Notes: a model not told the origin generated them from the letters alone. A stretch of 64,000 nt of DNA from an uncultured Corynebacterium sp. (GCF_946998835.1 NZ_CAMQAZ010000013.1:6406-70405); one strand, 5' to 3'; shown: positions 17,738 to 26,726, numbered from the stretch's first letter. Translations and numbers: made by a program.

Positions 17738-19108
17738 GTGTTGGGATTTTTCAAGATGAAGAGTTTTTCGACTGATCTGGGTTATGATGATTCGGACATA
17801 GAGTCAGTTGTTACTTATGCCGAAAAGATAGTGGGAAAGACTCTTCGAGAAACACTTGGCGTTGAGGATTTGGATGACCCAAGGGTGAAGCGAGGAGCAT
17901 TTGGTTCAGCGCTGGAGACTCTTTATTTCAAAATTCCTGCTAATAACAGCGCGGAAGCAGATTTCACCAAAATCGGCGTTGAATTAAAAAGCACGCCCAT
18001 GAAATTAACCAAAAAAGGTACGTACTCCGCCAAGGAACGTCTGGTCCTGTCGATGATCGACTACTTTTCGCTTCCTGAGGAGCAGTGGGTTGAGTCGCAT
18101 CTGTTGGGCAAGATTCACCGCATGTTGCTGGTGGCGTATCTCTTTGAAAAAGATAAAAATCCTGTTGATTACCAGGTTCTACTCGCGAAACTCTGGGAGC
18201 TTTCACAGGACGATATCGTTCAGCTGCGCAGTGATTGGGAATTGATTCAGAAGAAGGTCAGCTTGGGGCAAGCGCATACCATTTCTTCTGGGGACACAAT
18301 GTACCTGGAAGCCTGCACAAAGGCTGCGAATAGTTCGGTTACGCGGAAACAGCCATTCTCAGATGAGCCTGCGAAGCCTCGCGCCTGGGCATTTAAGCGG
18401 AGTTATATTGATGTCATTCTCAACGGCATGCTTAATGCCCAGGAGATTGAGCGAGAGCAATCAGAAGCAGATATGGATCTGCTTGCGTTGGTAAAGAAGC
18501 GGTTTTCTCCATATATGGGTCGCACGCTCACTAGCTTGGCGGAAGATTTGGGCTACAGCGGTGCGCGCCTCCCTAAACATATTGGCAGCCTTATAGCTAA
18601 GAGTATTCTCGGCGTCGATAAGGAATCTGAAATTGCTGAGTTTGTGAAAGCTGGAATTGTCCCGAAGGTTATCCGCTTAAAGAGGAATGGGCGGCCCAAA
18701 GAATCTCTATCTTTTCCCAGATTTTCCTACGATGACCTGGTGGAACAGGGTTTTGACCAAAGTGAGTTTAATGAACAGTTGGCGCAAAAGTACCTTTTCG
18801 TTGTCTTTCGCGAAGATGAATCAGATGCTGGAGAGTTTCGACTAGCTGACGTAGTGTTCTGGCAAATGCCGGACTATGACTTGGTAGAGGCTCGTGCATG
18901 TTACGACCTAATGCGGGAGCGTGTAATCGGCGGGCGCGCTAGTGAGTCGGTCAAGAGTACGGAAAACCGTTGTTGCCATGTTCGGCCGAAGGCACGAAAT
19001 GCCGCAGATACCGTTGTTACCCCTCAGGGTGAGACTGTGGTCAAAAAGTCTTTTTGGCTGAATGCAAAGTATGTAGGGGACGAGATTCGTCGGGTTCTAA
19101 ACCCTTAG
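17738..19108 (+). CDS. Sau3AI/MutH-type type II restriction endonuclease
   Basis: A 456-residue nuclease. The N-terminal half carries the MutH/Sau3AI catalytic set Asp75-x6-Glu82-x-Lys84 (ADF...VELK) after a KRGAFGSALE motif, and the size fits Sau3AI (489 residues), whose C-terminal half is a non-catalytic MutH-like domain used as an allosteric site. Recognition of GATC is inferred from this family. The start is GTG at 17738 or ATG at 17756; neither has a clear ribosome site. Base composition is visibly lower in GC than the flanks, a sign of transfer. The partner methylase follows after 125 bases. Confidence 0.88.
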   Translation: MLGFFKMKSFSTDLGYDDSDIESVVTYAEKIVGKTLRETLGVEDLDDPRVKRGAFGSALETLYFKIPANNSAEADFTKIGVELKSTPMKLTKKGTYSAKERLVLSMIDYFSLPEEQWVESHLLGKIHRMLLVAYLFEKDKNPVDYQVLLAKLWELSQDDIVQLRSDWELIQKKVSLGQAHTISSGDTMYLEACTKAANSSVTRKQPFSDEPAKPRAWAFKRSYIDVILNGMLNAQEIEREQSEADMDLLALVKKRFSPYMGRTLTSLAEDLGYSGARLPKHIGSLIAKSILGVDKESEIAEFVKAGIVPKVIRLKRNGRPKESLSFPRFSYDDLVEQGFDQSEFNEQLAQKYLFVVFREDESDAGEFRLADVVFWQMPDYDLVEARACYDLMRERVIGGRASESVKSTENRCCHVRPKARNAADTVVTPQGETVVKKSFWLNAKYVGDEIRRVLNP

Positions 19109-19233
19109 CTTCTATAGTAAGCCTGTTCGAATTTCTGGATGGTTTTGGTGAACTTGCAGCCAGTTTGATCCGGCCTCTGTGTCATGGTTAGAATCACTCT
19201 GACGTATCAGAACACAGTAGCGATTGGAGAAAC

Positions 19234-20517
19234 GTGTCTGATAAAACCATCCGCGTGGCCGAATTGTTTGCCGGGGTAGGCGGCTTTCGCCTTGGATTAG
19301 ATGGCTACCATAATCAAAGCAACGGCATAGATCCACTACCGGCGGCAGGACCATTTGAGACTGTGTGGGCTAACCAGTGGGAACCACCAGGGACACCAGC
19401 ACGACAGTTTGCATGGCGCTGTTATGAAAACAGGTTCGGGGAAAATAGCTGTGTAAATGAGGACATCAACGTTGTCCTCGACAAGGCCGAAGCTGGAACA
19501 TTTGAGATTCCCAAGGTCGACATGGTTGTGGGAGGCTTCCCGTGCCAGGATTACTCAGTTGCAAAACCGCTTTCTCAGGCTGGTGGAATCGAAGGCAAAA
19601 AAGGTGTTCTCTGGTGGGATATCTATCGGTTCCTTAAGCTGAAGAACCCCAAATATGTCTTGTTGGAAAACGTTGATCGGCTGCTGAAGAGCCCTGCTAC
19701 TCAGCGGGGTCGTGATTTTGCAATTATGTTGTCATGCTTCGGGGACCTCGGCTACTCCGTCGAGTGGCGAGTGATTAATAGCGCTGAATATGGTTTTCCG
19801 CAGCGACGTAAGCGCGTCTACATTTATGCGGTCAAGAATCCCGGTACCTGGGACTTAGAACAGCGCGCTAAGGATGGCGTGATGGCAGCTGCTCTGCCGA
19901 TTGAGGAACCTCTGCGCTTCACGGAAGTTGCAATCCCAGAAGATCCGTATGAAGCGACAAAGACATTCTCGCTGGGCGCAAAAAAGTCTCCGTTTGAAAC
20001 CGGGGGTGTAATGCAGAACTTCAAGGCACTGACATTTTCCGTGGTCGAGTCCTATGATGGGCCTCGAAAAGTTCTTGGGGACATCCTCGTTGACGAATCT
20101 ACTGTCCCAGATTCGTTCGTCATTCACGCGGATGAAGTTCACAAGTGGGAGTATCTAAAGGGCTCAAAGCGCGAAGAACGAGTCAACAAGAAGACTGGCT
20201 TCACGTATTTATACAGTGAGGGAAGCATGTCTTTCCCTGATTCGACTGAAAAGCCCTCTCGGACCATTTTGACTGGTGAAGGCGGAAAATCAGCCTCCCG
20301 TTTCAAGCATGTGGTTAAGGTGGATGGAAGACTGCGCCGTCTAGTTCCAGATGAACTGGATGCATTGCAAGGGTTCCCTAAAGGATGGACGGACACTGGA
20401 ATGACCGACGGCCACCGTGCATTTTGTATGGGTAATGCGCTTGTAGTTGGAATTCCTCATTTGATTGGCAAAGAGTTGGCCCGGCGAATTGAAAGTGAAA
20501 CCGGCAACTGTGACTAA
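19234..20517 (+). CDS. DNA (cytosine-5-)-methyltransferase, partner of the Sau3AI-like nuclease
   Basis: A 427-residue C5-methyltransferase with the usual motifs in order: I (FAGVGGFRLGL, about 12-22), IV with catalytic Cys104 (GGFPCQDYS), VI (ENV, 145-147), VIII (QRRKR, 189-193), and IX/X at the C-terminus (RLVPDELDALQGFP and GNALVVGI). It should protect host GATC sites by methylating cytosine. The GTG start has GGAG 6 bases upstream. The gene is co-directional with the nuclease and 24 bases before the MFS gene. No separate controller gene is present. Confidence 0.92.
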   Translation: MSDKTIRVAELFAGVGGFRLGLDGYHNQSNGIDPLPAAGPFETVWANQWEPPGTPARQFAWRCYENRFGENSCVNEDINVVLDKAEAGTFEIPKVDMVVGGFPCQDYSVAKPLSQAGGIEGKKGVLWWDIYRFLKLKNPKYVLLENVDRLLKSPATQRGRDFAIMLSCFGDLGYSVEWRVINSAEYGFPQRRKRVYIYAVKNPGTWDLEQRAKDGVMAAALPIEEPLRFTEVAIPEDPYEATKTFSLGAKKSPFETGGVMQNFKALTFSVVESYDGPRKVLGDILVDESTVPDSFVIHADEVHKWEYLKGSKREERVNKKTGFTYLYSEGSMSFPDSTEKPSRTILTGEGGKSASRFKHVVKVDGRLRRLVPDELDALQGFPKGWTDTGMTDGHRAFCMGNALVVGIPHLIGKELARRIESETGNCD

Positions 20518-20541
20518 AGGGTTTTAGAAAGGACCGTTACC

Positions 20542-21909
20542 TTGTCAGCTTCCCGTTCGCGCGACCTGCTTCGTCGTAAAGCAAAGTGCGAATCCCAGCC
20601 AGACATCACGTCGGAGGTGGGAAGTAAACCACAAGGTTCGGGTCCTCAGCCGAGTGAATTAGACCGAACTAAACAACCGATTCCGCGAGAGATCTGGATT
20701 CTGGTCAGCGCCGCGTTCATCATTGCGCTGGGTTTCGGTTTGATTGCTCCGATTCTTCCGCAGTACGCGCGCAGCTTTGATGTGGGCGTGTTCGCGGCCA
20801 GCTTCGTGGTCAGTTCGTTCTCCATCTTCCGGCTGATTTTCGCGCCGGCGTCGGGCTCCCTGGTGGAAAAGCTCGGATACCGGCGCACGTACCTAACCGG
20901 CATCAGCATCGTCGCAATCTCGACTTTGCTCGTCGGTGTCGCGCAGACATATTGGCAACTGTTGGCGTTTCGTGCGCTCGGTGGAATCGGCTCGACGATG
21001 TTCACGGTTTCGGCAATGGGCTTGATTGTGCGGATTTCACCGCCGGAGATTCGCGGAAAAAGCTCGGCCGCTTATGGCACAGCCTTCCTGCTGGGCAATG
21101 TCTTTGGCCCCATCATTGGTGCTGCGATGGGTGCCTGGGGCATGCGGGTGCCGTTTTTCATTTACGGTGGTGCGCTGATTGTGGCAACGATTGTGGTTGG
21201 CACGTCGCTAAGCGCTGAGCATCTGCGCCACGTTGTGCCGAAACGCACGACTCCGGTACTGACGTTCTCCGAGGCAATCCGCGACTCGGCCTACCGAAGC
21301 GCACTTGTCGGAGCTTTCGCTAACGGCTGGTCAAACTTCGGTGTGCGCGTCGCAATCGTTCCGCTCTTCGCAGCGGCAACGTTCTCCCACGTTGGCGCCC
21401 CTGAACCGGGCAGCGACGGGGCAGTGGCCGCCACCGCAACAGCTGGTTTCGCGCTGACGGCCTTCGCGCTCGGCAACGTCACGGCACTGCAGTTTTCCGG
21501 CCGTCTCTCCGACCGTATTGGCCGTCGCCCGCTGCTCATCACTGGCCTATTCATCAACGGCGTCTTCACCGGCGCAATCGGATTCAGCAGCGGCGCCATT
21601 CCACTGCTGATTCTCTCAGTCTTCGCGGGCTTCGGAGCTGGCATGATTAACCCGTCGCAGCAGGCCGTGCTTGCCGACGTCATCGGCGCCAACCGTCAAG
21701 GCGGTAAGGTGCTCGCCAATTTCCAGATGGCTCAGGACTTCGGAGCTATCTCGGGCCCGCTGATTGTCGGTGCAATTGTGGATGCCGCCGGTTTCAAGGC
21801 AGGCTTCCTGGTTTGTGGTGTGATTTCGCTGGTCGCAATGGTGGGCTGGATCTTTGGCCGTGAGACGCTGCCAGCTCACTCCTCAAACCGTGAGGTCAAA
21901 CAAAGCTAA
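20542..21909 (+). CDS. MFS exporter (DHA1-like)
   Basis: A 455-residue protein with a hydrophilic N-terminus of about 50 residues and 12 membrane helices. The first-half loop motif appears as LVEKLGYRRTYLTG and the second-half one as GRLSDRIGRRPLLITG, as in drug:proton antiporters. The TTG start has AAAGGA 8 bases upstream. It lies 24 bases after the methylase stop, so it may be read from the same transcript, yet its GC content is back to that of the core genome. The substrate is unknown. It converges with the BASS gene, 11 bases away. Confidence 0.85.
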   Translation: MSASRSRDLLRRKAKCESQPDITSEVGSKPQGSGPQPSELDRTKQPIPREIWILVSAAFIIALGFGLIAPILPQYARSFDVGVFAASFVVSSFSIFRLIFAPASGSLVEKLGYRRTYLTGISIVAISTLLVGVAQTYWQLLAFRALGGIGSTMFTVSAMGLIVRISPPEIRGKSSAAYGTAFLLGNVFGPIIGAAMGAWGMRVPFFIYGGALIVATIVVGTSLSAEHLRHVVPKRTTPVLTFSEAIRDSAYRSALVGAFANGWSNFGVRVAIVPLFAAATFSHVGAPEPGSDGAVAATATAGFALTAFALGNVTALQFSGRLSDRIGRRPLLITGLFINGVFTGAIGFSSGAIPLLILSVFAGFGAGMINPSQQAVLADVIGANRQGGKVLANFQMAQDFGAISGPLIVGAIVDAAGFKAGFLVCGVISLVAMVGWIFGRETLPAHSSNREVKQS

Positions 21910-21920
21910 GCGAAAGTTGC

Positions 21921-22985
21921 TTAAATCGAGGCGGTTTCCTCAACTGCCTTGCCTTCATCCAGCTTGCGGCAGATAGCCACATAAATAGCGCCAGTGATGT
22001 TGTGCACGACAGCGGCCACCGCACCCGGAAGCGCTGCCTCTGGAGAAAAGAACTTCGCCGCCATACCGGAGGACAGGCCCGCAGACTGCGTACCGACTTC
22101 CACGGCCACCGTGCGCTTGCCAGCAGTCGGCATACCCACCAGCTGACCGGCGAAGAATCCGAGCACATAACCCAGAATGTTGTGAATAATCACGGCCACA
22201 AACACAATCAGGCCAATGTGCGTCAGGCTCTCCGCATTCTTAGCCACGGCACCGAAAACTACGCCACCGATACCGAGGATGGAAATCCACGGCAGAATCG
22301 GCAAAATCTTATTAATAAACGAGTCGGCCACAAAGCGAATAACAAGGCCGCCGATCACAGGCAGAAGGACTGTCTGGCAGAGGCTCCATGCCATTCCAAG
22401 GCCGTCGACCTCCGTGTGCGCGTCGGCAAGCACGAGCATGAGAAACGGCGTCATAATCGGCGAGACCAGCGTCGACACGCTAGTCATGGCGACAGACAGT
22501 GCGACGTCGCCGCGCGCTAGATAGGCGATGACATTTGACGAGGTGCCGCCGGGAACGGAACCGAGCATCAGCAGGCCGACGGCGAGCGCCGGGTTGAGTC
22601 CGAGTGCTTTCGCCACGGCGATTGCCAGCAGCGGCATGATGACAAACTGTGCGATCACGCCAAACAGAATCGCCAGTGGGCGCTTAGCGACCTGCTTGAA
22701 ATCCGGGATGGTCAAGGTGAGGCCCATCGCGAACATGATGATCATCAGAAAGTACGTGATGTAATCCGTCAGCGGCGTAAATGGGGCGGGGAAGAAGAAT
22801 GCTAGCGCCGAACCCGCCAAGATAAAGCCCGGAAAACCGAGAACCTCAATCATTGCCGAGAGCTTCGACAGCTCGTCATTATTCTGCCCGTCATTCGCAG
22901 AAATCTCCTCGGGAGAATGTGGTTTTAGCGGGGACTGCAGGGGCGAAGACGGCTGCGGTTCTGGTGGGTTGTTATTACTGGACAT
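21921..22985 (-). CDS. bile acid:sodium symporter (BASS) family transporter
   Basis: A 354-residue protein with a polar N-terminus of about 45 residues and 9-10 membrane helices. Typical BASS patterns are seen: GLTLTIPDFK, LGSVPGGTSSNVIAYLARGD with a core helix break, and a second one near VEVGTQSAGLSSGMAAKFF. Family members carry organic anions (bile acids, pantothenate, 2-oxo acids) with Na+; the true substrate is unknown. A terminator-like hairpin sits in its leader at 23028-23057. Confidence 0.88.
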   Translation of the reverse strand: MSSNNNPPEPQPSSPLQSPLKPHSPEEISANDGQNNDELSKLSAMIEVLGFPGFILAGSALAFFFPAPFTPLTDYITYFLMIIMFAMGLTLTIPDFKQVAKRPLAILFGVIAQFVIMPLLAIAVAKALGLNPALAVGLLMLGSVPGGTSSNVIAYLARGDVALSVAMTSVSTLVSPIMTPFLMLVLADAHTEVDGLGMAWSLCQTVLLPVIGGLVIRFVADSFINKILPILPWISILGIGGVVFGAVAKNAESLTHIGLIVFVAVIIHNILGYVLGFFAGQLVGMPTAGKRTVAVEVGTQSAGLSSGMAAKFFSPEAALPGAVAAVVHNITGAIYVAICRKLDEGKAVEETASI

Positions 22986-23533
22986 TTTCTAGCGACCTTG
23001 GACTTATACGTTGCGTAATTGCAAAAATCCGCCAAATGGTGGGTGTTCCAAGGCGGAAAATAGGTGATATGTGTACAAACGTGTAAGGGAAATGTTAACT
23101 ACCTCACCCCATACAATTGCAAAATAGATACCCCGAAGTGGGTGCGATTCGGTTGCTTGACGATGGCCCCAGTATTGTGACCTTGCTGACGGTAAATGGT
23201 TTTTTGACCGACGCTGGCGTAACCTGGACAGTCGGTGTGAAATCCTGACGACAATGTCGCAGAGAATCTGGCAGCGGTAAAAATTCGCTGGTGAAACGCT
23301 TGAAAGTGCATAGCGCATGATGGGCGCCCCTCCTTAGTAGTAAAAGCTGAAATGGGTTTTGGGGTGCGAATTTTCGAAGTATGTGCAAGAGAAGCGATGT
23401 CATCGCAATTCCGACGTGAGAGCACTGAAAACAAGAACGTAAATTGGGCGGGTCATGTATGTGCGACCCAACTGTGAGTAATTAACTGTTGAATATTGAG
23501 TGTGCGGGCGAGAAGGCCCAGGAAGAGCCCCAA
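22986..23533. other. long divergent leader region (BASS gene and DEAD-box helicase gene)
   Basis: About 550 bases lie between divergent genes. It holds a terminator-like hairpin read toward the BASS gene (arms 23028-23033 and 23052-23057, then a T run on the minus strand). It also holds further hairpins (arms 23207-23212/23231-23236 and 23450-23454/23465-23469), an 11-base palindrome at 23249-23259, and a strong AAGGAGG on the minus strand at 23329-23335. I find no riboswitch that I can name. Confidence 0.5.
23028..23057 (-). terminator. possible attenuator in the BASS leader
   Basis: On the minus strand a 6-bp GC-rich stem with an 18-base loop is followed at once by five T residues, 42 bases before the BASS start codon. 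Its position before the gene, not after one, suggests attenuation. Confidence 0.4.
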
Positions 23534-25579
23534 ATGGCTAATAATGAAATGAATGGCAGCGTCGAGGAAAACCGCGAGGATCAGCGCGAAAACCAGCGCG
23601 AAGACGCAATTGTGAAGGTCGAGAAGAACAAAGCCGACAACGACGAAGATACTGTCGGCTTCGATGAGCTTGAGCTGCCGGATGACATTGTCAATGCAGT
23701 TCGCAAGGTTGGGTTTGAGACTCCGTCCCCAATTCAGGCTGCAACTATCCCGACTCTGATGAGTGGCCGCGACGTTGTCGGCCTGGCTCAGACCGGTACC
23801 GGCAAGACCGCTGCGTTTGCGCTGCCGATTCTGGCTCGCATTGATCGCTCCGTCCGTGCGCCGCAGGCGCTGGTGCTCGCTCCGACTCGTGAGCTGGCGC
23901 TGCAGGTTGCGGACTCCTTCCAGTCTTTCGCTGATCACCTGGGCAAGATTCAGGTTTTGCCAATCTACGGTGGTCAGTCCTACGGAGTACAGCTGTCGGG
24001 TCTGCGCCGAGGCGCGCAGATTATCGTCGGCACGCCTGGTCGTGTTATCGACCACTTGGAGAAGGGCTCGCTGGACATCTCCGATCTGCGCTTCCTGGTG
24101 CTGGACGAAGCCGACGAGATGCTGCAGATGGGCTTCCAGGAGGATGTCGAGCGCATTCTTGCCGACACCCCGGATGACAAGCAGGTTGCGCTGTTCTCGG
24201 CCACCATGCCGGCTGCGATTCGTCGCCTGTCTAAGCAGTACCTGACGGAGCCGGAAGAGATTACCGTCAAGTCGCAGACTCGCACGGCGGACAACATTCG
24301 CCAGCGCTTCCTGATGGTCAGCCACCGCAACAAGCTGGACGCGCTGACTCGCATCCTCGAGGTCGAGGAATTCGAAGCGATGATCATGTTCGTGCGCACC
24401 AAGCATGAGACTGAGGAGCTCGCCGAGAAACTGCGTGCCCGTGGTTTCTCCGCTGCCGCAATCAACGGCGACATCCCGCAGACCCTGCGTGAGCGCACGA
24501 TTGACCAGCTCAAGGACGGTCGTCTGGACATCCTGGTGGCAACGGACGTGGCTGCTCGTGGCCTGGATGTCGACCGCATTTCCCACGTGGTCAACTACGA
24601 CATTCCGCACGACACCGAGTCCTACGTCCACCGCATCGGTCGTACCGGTCGTGCAGGTCGTTCCGGTGAGGCGCTGCTCTTTGTCACCCCGCGCGAGGGA
24701 CGTCTGCTGCGCTCGATCGAGCGTGCGACCAAGTCCCAGCTGCACGAGATGAAGTTGCCGACCGTCGATGAGGTCAACGACTCCCGTAAGCAGAAGTTCG
24801 CCGATGACCTGACTGAGGCTCTTGCCGATTCGCAGGTTCCGGTCTTCCGCGAGCTCATCGAGGAGTACGCAGAAGAGCACGACACTCCGCTGGTCGATAT
24901 TGCTGCTGCGATTGCTGCACAGGCACAGTCGGGCGACTTCCTGATGAAGGAGCCGCCGCGCGGCCGTCGTAATGATCGCGACCGTGATCGTTTCGACCGC
25001 GACCGCAACCGTGGCCGCGATGGTCGCTCCCGTGGTGAGCGCGGTCAGGGCAAGCGCGCTGACCTGGTCGACTTCGACCGCGAGGGCACCGCAACCTACC
25101 GCATCAGCGTCGGTCGTCGCCAGCATGTCCGCCCGGGTGCCATCGTCGGCGCAATCGCCAACGAGGGCGGCCTGTCCTCCAAGGACTTCGGCCACATCGA
25201 CATCCGCGGCGATCACACTCTGGTCGAACTGCCGGCCAACCTTCCGCAGGAGGTCATCGACAATCTCTCCGACACCCGCATCTCCGGCCAGCTCATTGGG
25301 CTGACGCTTGACGACGGCACCTCGGTCGACGACAGCGATGACTACCGCGGTGGCCGTGGTGGATACCGTGGCGATCGTCGTGGTGGTGGCCGTGGTCGCG
25401 GAGGTTACCGTGGTGGCCGTGGCCGTGGCGACCGTGGTGATCGTCGTAGTGGCGGACGTGGCCGTGGTGGCTACCGTGGCAACTTCGATGACGGTGACGA
25501 TTTCGGTGGCCGTGGCCGTGGTGGCTACCGTGGTGACCGTGATGACCGCCGCGGTGGTTACCGTGGCGGACGCCGCTAA
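23534..25579 (+). CDS. deaD: DEAD-box ATP-dependent RNA helicase with DbpA/CsdA-type RNA-binding domain and RGG tail
   Basis: A 681-residue RNA helicase. A Glu/Asn/Arg-rich N-terminus is followed by the Q motif (about 43-70), AQTGTGKT (85-92), PTRELA, TPGR, DEAD (191-194), SAT and HRIGRTGRAG, then an RRM-like DbpA/CsdA domain (about 520-595). It ends in a tail of Arg-Gly-Gly repeats (about 605-681) that should bind RNA weakly and favour condensates. The ATG at 23534 has AGGAAG about 8 bases upstream; a TTG at 23489 is less likely. The likely job is ribosome assembly and mRNA decay in the cold. A long leader precedes it. Confidence 0.93.
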   Translation: MANNEMNGSVEENREDQRENQREDAIVKVEKNKADNDEDTVGFDELELPDDIVNAVRKVGFETPSPIQAATIPTLMSGRDVVGLAQTGTGKTAAFALPILARIDRSVRAPQALVLAPTRELALQVADSFQSFADHLGKIQVLPIYGGQSYGVQLSGLRRGAQIIVGTPGRVIDHLEKGSLDISDLRFLVLDEADEMLQMGFQEDVERILADTPDDKQVALFSATMPAAIRRLSKQYLTEPEEITVKSQTRTADNIRQRFLMVSHRNKLDALTRILEVEEFEAMIMFVRTKHETEELAEKLRARGFSAAAINGDIPQTLRERTIDQLKDGRLDILVATDVAARGLDVDRISHVVNYDIPHDTESYVHRIGRTGRAGRSGEALLFVTPREGRLLRSIERATKSQLHEMKLPTVDEVNDSRKQKFADDLTEALADSQVPVFRELIEEYAEEHDTPLVDIAAAIAAQAQSGDFLMKEPPRGRRNDRDRDRFDRDRNRGRDGRSRGERGQGKRADLVDFDREGTATYRISVGRRQHVRPGAIVGAIANEGGLSSKDFGHIDIRGDHTLVELPANLPQEVIDNLSDTRISGQLIGLTLDDGTSVDDSDDYRGGRGGYRGDRRGGGRGRGGYRGGRGRGDRGDRRSGGRGRGGYRGNFDDGDDFGGRGRGGYRGDRDDRRGGYRGGRR

Positions 25580-25669
25580 ACCTGCTAGGTGAGTGAGGTG
25601 GTCGTCGTCAGGCGACTACCGATTACCGCCCTTGGCGCGAACCTAAACACAGACCTCAATACAAAACTG

Positions 25670-25985
25670 GGGTTAATAGACAAAAGTGTGTCTGATTCTC
25701 AAGATGGTGCCTGGTCAGACCCTATAAATTGGGCTGCACATGTGAATACACATGTAAATACACACGTGAATACGGGCTGCAAATGTGAAACTGTGTGAGT
25801 TTATAGCACTTTCAGGCAATTTTTCTGGCCATTTTTGCTATAAGCGGGGTCAGTAATTCGCATTGGCCCACCGGCGCCAGCCATAAACGCGGTCACTAAC
25901 TTGCCTTGGGCCTAAGTAGGTCTAAGTAGCAAATGGTGCCCACCCGGCGACACGTCGGGCTGACATACTTTTTGCTACTCAACCC
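25670..25985. mobile_element. MITE-like element with terminal inverted repeats (copy B)
   Basis: About 316 bp without a credible gene. The ends form an imperfect inverted repeat: left 25670-25693, right about 25960-25985, both starting with GGGTT when read inward. Flanking bases are caaaactg (25662-25669) and aaaaactg (25986-25993), a possible 8-bp target duplication with one mismatch. Inside are three 12-bp tandem units (about 25738-25772), a 35-base core shared exactly with copy A, and a 26-bp direct repeat (25840-25865 and 25883-25908). End structure and duplication length would fit mobilisation by an IS256-like transposase, but no transposase is present and this is inference. Confidence 0.65.
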
Positions 25986-25986
25986 A

Positions 25987-26058
25987 AAAACTGCCGGTGC
26001 GCATGTACTTCCAAACCCGATTAGTCGGGCCGAAACGTACAGGCGCACCGGCAGTTTT
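25987..26058. terminator. bidirectional terminator between convergent genes
   Basis: A perfect 16-bp outer stem (25987-26002 with 26043-26058) starts with AAAA and ends with TTTT, so it can act in both directions. An inner hairpin (cccga/tcggg) fills the loop. It ends deaD and the small membrane protein gene. Confidence 0.85.
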
Positions 26059-26113
26059 ACTATGTCCGAGGCAGAGCGCTGAGGCGCAAGTCCTAAGCGC
26101 TAGCGCTCAATTC

Positions 26114-26614
26114 TTAGATGAAGAACATCAGGATGCCGGCGACAACCCACAGCAGGGAGAAGATGCCGGAGAACATGGCCAGCTGGCCCTTCTGCTTGTC
26201 CCAGTCCAGCTCCTCGGCCTTCTTGCGGCGCTCGATGAACTCCGGATCGTTTGCATCCTCATCTTCGTCAGCGATGCCGAGACCGGCCATCATCAGACGC
26301 TGGCGCGGGATGACCAGGAAGAACAGCAGCGCCCAGGCGATGATTGCCAGCAGAATTGCTGCGTGCATTGCGCCGGACTTCATGTAGGTGGACACATCGG
26401 TGAACATGACACCGAAGCCGAGCAGTGGCACGAGCAGCGACCACATGCCGTAGGTGCGCGAAATGGCGTGCATGGTGCGAGCGGCGCCGACCGTTCCAGC
26501 CTCTCCGCCGCGGGCTGCAAGCGCGAGCTTCGGGAACATCGAAATTGCGACAGTCACCGGCCCCAGCAGCAGAATTGCCGCCAGGACGTGAACCATAAGA
26601 ACTACGTTTTGCAC
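26114..26614 (-). CDS. small integral membrane protein (DUF2269-like)
   Basis: A 166-residue protein with four membrane segments (about 1-27, 57-77, 83-103 and 145-166) and an acidic cytoplasmic loop (about 112-135). His9 in the first helix and His49 just before the second are in positions like those of DUF2269-type predicted membrane proteins; the assignment is tentative. The function is unknown; a heme- or quinone-linked role is conceivable. It is a single gene, with a terminator 56 bases downstream. Confidence 0.7.
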   Translation of the reverse strand: MQNVVLMVHVLAAILLLGPVTVAISMFPKLALAARGGEAGTVGAARTMHAISRTYGMWSLLVPLLGFGVMFTDVSTYMKSGAMHAAILLAIIAWALLFFLVIPRQRLMMAGLGIADEDEDANDPEFIERRKKAEELDWDKQKGQLAMFSGIFSLLWVVAGILMFFI

Positions 26615-26726
26615 GTATTACCTTTCCACGACTGAAAAATGTAGGCCTCGCGTTTAAGCGAGGAATGGCCTGAAAATTTTCCTTGTTAAGACCAGTCCCT
26701 AACTTAACGTGCTCGCACTATTTTCT

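Larger units (their letters stand above)
25580..26113. other. intergenic region between convergent genes, occupied by the MITE-like element and a bidirectional terminator
   Basis: About 530 bases. The element at 25670-25985 fills most of it, and the terminator at 25987-26058 follows directly. A 69-codon open frame at 25589-25798 runs through the 12-bp repeats and is not a credible gene. Confidence 0.7.

Noticed and set aside
19115..19130. LexA-like site between nuclease and methylase genes
   Set aside because: One half (tgttcga) is perfect but the other is poor (10 of 14 defined positions overall), so chance is a good explanation.
23453..25216. 587-codon frame on the minus strand opposite the DEAD-box gene
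   Set aside because: Antisense of a gene with all helicase motifs; no own ribosome site or domain.
25589..25798. 69-codon frame with repeated NTHV units
   Set aside because: The repeats are translated 12-bp units of the mobile element; no start signal and no homologous frame in the other copy.
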